64,000 bases of DNA from Weissella halotolerans DSM 20190 (GTDB lineage Bacteria; Bacillota; Bacilli; Lactobacillales; Lactobacillaceae): the NCBI RefSeq assembly GCF_000420365.1, contig NZ_ATUU01000002.1, forward strand, positions 325,067 through 389,066. The letters are read 5' to 3'. Positions within the stretch are counted from its first letter, which is position 1. Each line of letters opens with the position of its first letter. Shown here piece by piece: positions 60,026-64,000 of the stretch. The notes beneath the pieces were generated by a model that had not been told where the DNA came from, searched no databases, and was given only the letters and a program-made list of their open reading frames with translations. A program made the translations under genes and the position numbers.

Positions 60026-62218
60026 ATGATGCAAAGAGCAGAAGAACATTTTTATAATCGTGACCTAAGTTGGCTTTTATTCAACCGGCGGGTCATTAGT
60101 CTATCAACGGACCCTACTGTACCTTTGTTAGAACGCCTAAAATTTATTGCAATCGCAGCCAATAATTTAGATGAATTTTTTAATGTACGGGTCCCTAGTA
60201 TCCAAAGTCTGATTACCCTAGGTCAAAATGGGCGTGATCCAAAATCTGGCCTAACACCCCAAGCTTTATTGGCTGCTATTCATGACCGGAATTTAAAAAA
60301 TATTAGTCTTCAATATGACAGTCTCAGCCACTTATTAGAAATTCTAAGTGACCAACATGTCTTTACCTTAACCCATTATAATCAATTAACCCAAAGGCAG
60401 CGTATGACTTTAGCTACCTACTTTACGCAACGGGTTACGCCCTTTATTACCGTAATCCCCTTTAACCCAGAACATCCTTTTCCAAAATTCAAAGATGGCT
60501 CCATGACGATCGGTGTTACCATTCATCAACAGGGTCAGACACGTAACTACCTGATACCAGTCCCTGCCAAATTAAAACGACTGGTCAAAGTTCCAGCCGA
60601 CCAACACAAAAAAACTTACTTGTTATTAGAAGACTTAATGGTCCATGAGCTAGCAGTCCTTTTCCCAAACGCTAGCATTCGCAACGCCTTTGTTTTTCGA
60701 ATCACTCGTGATAAAGATATTGATATGGATGTTGAAAAGGATGAGACTGCTGGTACTGTCGCCAAGATGGAACAATACTTAATTGCTCGCGAAAAAGGCC
60801 ACGCTACCCGGTTAGAAGTTGATGTAGCTAACAATGAACCAGACGCCGCCTTTTTAGAAGCGCTTATCACCAAAATTCAACTCCCAAGAACTGGCTATGA
60901 CCCCATTCCTGGTCCACTGGACCTAACTTTCCTTTTCCAACTCTGTAAAAAGTTTGGCAAAAAGCATCCCCACTTGCTCTATCCCCCCTTTGTGGGTCGC
61001 ACCTGGCCAAAGGATGCCTCCATGCTATCTTACTTAGAAAAACAAGATTTACTTTTACAATATCCCTATGATGCCTTCAGTCAGTTTCTCCATTTCTTAG
61101 AAGAGGCAATCAACGACCCCGAAGTCATTGCCATTAAACAGACAATCTACCGGGTTGCCGAACAATCACAAGTCATTGCGCTCCTTAAAAAAGCAGCTAA
61201 ACGTGGTATCAAGGTCTCTGTATTGATTGAACTACGGGCCCGTTTTGATGAAGAACATAATTTAGAACTGGTCGATGAACTTGAGGATGCTGGCTGCACA
61301 GTCTACTTCGGCAAGGAACATATGAAGGTCCATAGCAAGACCTGCCTAATCCTCAAAAAAGCTGGAGCCGCTACCAAAGGTTTCGTCCATATTGGAACCG
61401 GTAATTATAATGAGCAAAGTGCCCAACAGTTTGTGGATCTTAATCTATTTTCTAGTCGTTCCGAGTATGTAAACGATCTGGAAGCCTTTTTCCATTATCT
61501 TGAAACACCAGATGCCCAACCCCCTACCTATGAAGTTGTTACTGCCTCACCACACCGGATTGAGGATATGGTCATTCAAAATATCCAACATGTTACAGAC
61601 CGATTCTTAGCTACTGGCCAAGGGCGTATCTTTTTAAAAACGAATGCCATTACTGATAAAGAAGTCATTGATGCCATTTACGCTGCAGCTAAACTAGGCG
61701 TGCCCTTCCGTTTAGTTGATCGTGGTGCTTGTTGTCTGAAACTAGGCGTGTGTGGTGATAAAGAAGATATCGTTGTTTCAAGTATCGTTGGCGAACTTCT
61801 GGAACACAGTCGTATTTATGCCTTCTTCACAGATGAAGAACCTAGCCTATGGATTTCCTCAGCCGATTTAATGACCCGCAACATGGATAATCGCGTTGAA
61901 TTAGCAGCCCCCATCCTTGATGCAAAGCTTAAGCAGGAACTTTTAACCATCATTGAGCTTTATGCCCAAGATGACGTCGATGGCTTCTTTTTAAACAAAG
62001 ATGGTCGCTATTTTAAAAGTGAGCATCCGCTTGGTCAGTCGGCACAGCAGACGTTTATCCAAATGATCGATCATCAACCAAAAACATCCGAACTTAACCA
62101 AGCAGTTAGTTTGTCCAGAACTAAGCTCCAGCCTTGGTTTACCCGGGACAAAATCTACCAGGGCATTATTATCACCTTGCTAGCAATTATCCTTTGGCTT
62201 GTCTACTATCATAGCTAA
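60026..62218 (+). CDS. ppk1: Polyphosphate kinase 1 with a C-terminal membrane helix
   Basis: 730 residues. The N-terminal domain starts YNRDLSWLLFNRRVISL, followed by AANNLDEFFNVRVPS. Catalytic His residues are in FGKEHMKVHSKTCLI and probably LEHSRIYAFF, with a VHIGTGNYNEQSA motif between. After the usual end of the family at about 690, there is a tail ending YQGIIITLLAIILWLVYYHS. This looks like one membrane helix and is unusual for Ppk1. It makes polyphosphate from ATP, reversibly. Confidence 0.92.
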   Translation: MMQRAEEHFYNRDLSWLLFNRRVISLSTDPTVPLLERLKFIAIAANNLDEFFNVRVPSIQSLITLGQNGRDPKSGLTPQALLAAIHDRNLKNISLQYDSLSHLLEILSDQHVFTLTHYNQLTQRQRMTLATYFTQRVTPFITVIPFNPEHPFPKFKDGSMTIGVTIHQQGQTRNYLIPVPAKLKRLVKVPADQHKKTYLLLEDLMVHELAVLFPNASIRNAFVFRITRDKDIDMDVEKDETAGTVAKMEQYLIAREKGHATRLEVDVANNEPDAAFLEALITKIQLPRTGYDPIPGPLDLTFLFQLCKKFGKKHPHLLYPPFVGRTWPKDASMLSYLEKQDLLLQYPYDAFSQFLHFLEEAINDPEVIAIKQTIYRVAEQSQVIALLKKAAKRGIKVSVLIELRARFDEEHNLELVDELEDAGCTVYFGKEHMKVHSKTCLILKKAGAATKGFVHIGTGNYNEQSAQQFVDLNLFSSRSEYVNDLEAFFHYLETPDAQPPTYEVVTASPHRIEDMVIQNIQHVTDRFLATGQGRIFLKTNAITDKEVIDAIYAAAKLGVPFRLVDRGACCLKLGVCGDKEDIVVSSIVGELLEHSRIYAFFTDEEPSLWISSADLMTRNMDNRVELAAPILDAKLKQELLTIIELYAQDDVDGFFLNKDGRYFKSEHPLGQSAQQTFIQMIDHQPKTSELNQAVSLSRTKLQPWFTRDKIYQGIIITLLAIILWLVYYHS

Positions 62219-62219
62219 C

Positions 62220-62255
62220 GAAAAAGGTTCGCACCCATTGGGTACGAACCTTTTT
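62220..62255. terminator. Bidirectional terminator
   Basis: AAAAAGGTTCGCACCCA pairs with TGGGTACGAACCTTTTT between convergent ppk1 and the VTT gene. Confidence 0.9.
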
Positions 62256-62270
62256 GTTTCATGTAAAACA
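62255..62270. promoter_or_regulatory. parS-like site 6, weaker
   Basis: TGTTTCATGTAAAACA matches the parS consensus TGTTTCACGTGAAACA at 14 of 16, but the second arm has a mismatch (AAAAC for GAAAC). Included because of its spacing with the other sites. Confidence 0.35.
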
Positions 62271-62272
62271 TT

Positions 62273-62866
62273 TCAACTAAGCATTCTCATAACCCAGTCA
62301 GCACCATACATGACTGCCATACTATAAGCAAAGACCGTCGCTGGTTTACATAGAATGATAATCCAGGTAAATTCTCGCCAAGACATATCACTTAAACTCG
62401 TTAGCAAAACCAGTGCATCATCAGGGGCAAGAGGCATTAAGATCAGCAAGGCAAATGTTGTTCGCCAGCCCTTACCATCTAATCGCCTAATGTATTTATT
62501 AATCGTCTTTTCTGATACAAAAGCATCAACAATTCTACGCCCATAACGTCTGCCTAGGCCAAATAAGATCAGTGATCCGATAACAATCCCTAGATAATTG
62601 TAAACAAAGCCCCATAAAGGGCCAAAGATATAAGCACCTGCCGGTAACGTGATTCCCCCCGGAATGATAGGAATAACAACTTGTACAATTTGAATGATAA
62701 CAAAAATAGTGGGTGCCCAAACACCATATCCTTTCACTAATCTTATCAAAGCGTCTCCGTCAGTGAAAATTCCTTTACTATATAGATCATATACAAGCCA
62801 CCCGGTGAAAATTAGGCCCAAATATGAAATTGACTGAATTAGCCATTTAGTATATTTTGTTTGCAT
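62273..62866 (-). CDS. VTT/TVP38-TMEM64 (DedA-related) membrane protein
   Basis: 197 residues from the ATG at 62866, 4-5 nt from GGGGGG. About five membrane segments. The family motif is IPGGITLPAGAYIFGPLWGFVYNYLG, and GRRYGRRIVDAF and MPLAPDDALVLLTSLS follow. Relatives of the family act as lipid scramblase-like proteins; function here is unknown. Confidence 0.88.
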   Translation of the reverse strand: MQTKYTKWLIQSISYLGLIFTGWLVYDLYSKGIFTDGDALIRLVKGYGVWAPTIFVIIQIVQVVIPIIPGGITLPAGAYIFGPLWGFVYNYLGIVIGSLILFGLGRRYGRRIVDAFVSEKTINKYIRRLDGKGWRTTFALLILMPLAPDDALVLLTSLSDMSWREFTWIIILCKPATVFAYSMAVMYGADWVMRMLS

Positions 62867-63056
62867 AGTACCCCCCATTACCACAACTACCCGCTACTTT
62901 AATGCATGTAGTTTCTCATTATGCCAAGGACTTAATAGAGAAAGCTTAAAACAAGACGCCCCCGATGATAATCACCTATGATTTCATTATACTTACTGTT
63001 AAAATTAGATTAGTTGGATTAAAACATATTAGTCTAAGAGGAGGGTCAGTAATCTG

Positions 63057-63731
63057 ATGATCAACGAACACGATGGCCAGCGTACACTGACCCACTTGGA
63101 AATGTTATTCTATTTCATTGCCGGTTTATGTATTAATGCGACTGGAAATGGACTTACAGTCGCAACTAACCTAGGCTCCGCTCCTTGGACGGCTGCCGCC
63201 GCTAACCTATCGGCAGCTACTCACTTACCGATTGATCTCTTTTTATTTAGCTTTGGCTTTGGGGCGGCTATCCTCGTAATCTTAATGGTTGGTAAGGTAC
63301 AAATGAGCCGCTTTATTAAAAATATGATTTTTGTTTTCCTTTTTAGTGTCTTAGTTGGCTTTACCACCCGCATTTTTATTCACTTAGGGGTAACTGAACA
63401 TATCCCCTACTTTGTGCGGCTGCTGCTCGATTTCATTGGAATTAGCATGATTGCCACTGGTATCTCAATCACGCAGCGCCTGGCCGTTGTTCTCCACCCC
63501 TTAGATGACTGGACAAATGTTATGCGTTTCAAGTATTTTCATGGAAATGTCGTCATCGCTCAAACGTTAAACTTTGCCATCCCTATTTTAATATCTTTAA
63601 CCGTTTGGCTAATAAGTGGCAAACTGGTAGCCATTAACATTGGTACCATCTTTTCTTTTCTCTGTCAGGGGTATATCATATCTCAGGCAGACCAACATAT
63701 CTTCCCTAAATTGGTCCACAAAACAAAATAA
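63057..63731 (+). CDS. YczE/YitT-family membrane protein
   Basis: 224 residues, five or six membrane segments. FIAGLCINATGNGLTVATNLGSAPWTAAAANLS matches the YczE-like N-terminal signature with a conserved GSAPW. Function unknown. It has GGAGGG a few bases upstream and a short terminator after it. Confidence 0.8.
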   Translation: MINEHDGQRTLTHLEMLFYFIAGLCINATGNGLTVATNLGSAPWTAAAANLSAATHLPIDLFLFSFGFGAAILVILMVGKVQMSRFIKNMIFVFLFSVLVGFTTRIFIHLGVTEHIPYFVRLLLDFIGISMIATGISITQRLAVVLHPLDDWTNVMRFKYFHGNVVIAQTLNFAIPILISLTVWLISGKLVAINIGTIFSFLCQGYIISQADQHIFPKLVHKTK

Positions 63732-63738
63732 TTAACTT

Positions 63739-63760
63739 GAGAGGTCTTCCTCTCTTTTTT
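63739..63760 (+). terminator. Short terminator after YczE-type gene
   Basis: GAGAGG and CCTCTC around loop TCTT, followed by six T. Confidence 0.7.
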
Positions 63761-63778
63761 ATTGAAGGAGTTAACACC

Positions 63779-64000
63779 ATGAAAACTTATGCCATTGTAG
63801 GTAACCAATACGAAGGTGTTTACACCAAACCCTGGTCACAGGTTCAAAAATTCACCCAAACAAAACCTGCGCCTAAATACAAAGGCTTTACTAGCCAAGC
63901 TGCAGCCGAAAAATGGTTTGCAGAACAAACCGGTGCTGGCACTAACCAAGCTCACCACTATGAAACCATCTATAATGGCCATATTCAACCATTAAGAGAC
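63779..64000 (+). CDS. Ribonuclease H1-type protein with viroplasmin domain, cut by window edge
   Basis: 74 codons are visible from an ATG after GAAGGAG. The N-terminus is a caulimovirus-viroplasmin (RNase H1 N-terminal RNA:DNA hybrid binding) domain: YAIVGNQYEGVYTKPW, VQKFTQTKPAPKYKGFTS, AAEKWF. The catalytic domain lies outside the window, so RNase HI activity is inferred from the family. Confidence 0.8.
   Translation, partial: MKTYAIVGNQYEGVYTKPWSQVQKFTQTKPAPKYKGFTSQAAAEKWFAEQTGAGTNQAHHYETIYNGHIQPLRD

Noticed and set aside
1-64000. CRISPR arrays, insertion sequences or prophage
   Set aside because: No short regular repeats with spacers, no transposase or phage structural genes, and no att-like repeats beyond the tRNA duplication.

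Overview
The window looks like chromosomal DNA from a lactic acid bacterium of the family Lactobacillaceae, most plausibly the Leuconostoc/Weissella side. This rests on the low-to-mid GC content (judged by eye, not computed), the Gram-positive ribosome binding sites and protein families, the order rsmG-parA-parB-DUF951-ychF-DUF1129, a CiaRH-type two-component system, several menaquinone genes and many amino-acid/peptide permeases. I cannot fix the genus. I see no rRNA, CRISPR array, insertion sequence or prophage. The parAB genes and several parS-like palindromes suggest an origin-side part of the chromosome.

Layout. 1-7.3 kb: a truncated GntR regulator, an HD hydrolase, a membrane HExxH protein with a YbaK-type deacylase, an ABC-F ATPase, and a zinc-uptake operon of AdcR/ZitR type with a double operator. 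7.3-10 kb: SprT and two nearly identical tRNA-Tyr/tRNA-Gln pairs flanking a DHA2 drug exporter. 10-15 kb: a phosphoesterase, a peptide transporter, an MFS exporter followed by an unlisted 45-residue membrane protein, a GNAT enzyme and DUF1836. 15-25 kb: a VanRS-like two-component system, the chromosome-partition cluster, a MutY without iron-sulfur ligands, ciaRH, and a probable structured small RNA. 25-29 kb: menE, menB, a menI-like thioesterase and a nicotinamidase-like enzyme. 29-48 kb: mixed metabolism and transport (asparaginase, PgpA-like phosphatase, aquaporin, NAD(P)HX epimerase, amino-acid permeases, Dus, BrkB, esterase, NatAB, AI-2E family). 48-52 kb: menA and a divergent cyst(e)ine-type ABC transporter. 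52-55 kb: an ArsR-type zinc sensor and P-type metal ATPase. 55-64 kb: RlmCD-type methyltransferase, guaA, a DUF2252-ppk1 pair, membrane proteins, and a truncated RNase H.

The most striking signal lies between the divergent arms of the cyst(e)ine-type transporter (50.36-50.86 kb). The plus-strand leader encodes a 20-residue peptide with three Cys codons. It is followed by an overlapping pause hairpin, a 12-bp antiterminator and an intrinsic terminator, arranged as in the classical trp/his attenuators. The minus-strand leader carries a second Cys-rich 20-codon ORF with a good ribosome binding site. Together they suggest cysteine-responsive control by ribosome stalling, which would be unusual in this family. 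Cysteine also seems to have been lost in several proteins here: the MutY cluster ligands, both transporter lipoboxes, and the site-1 Cys of the zinc regulator.
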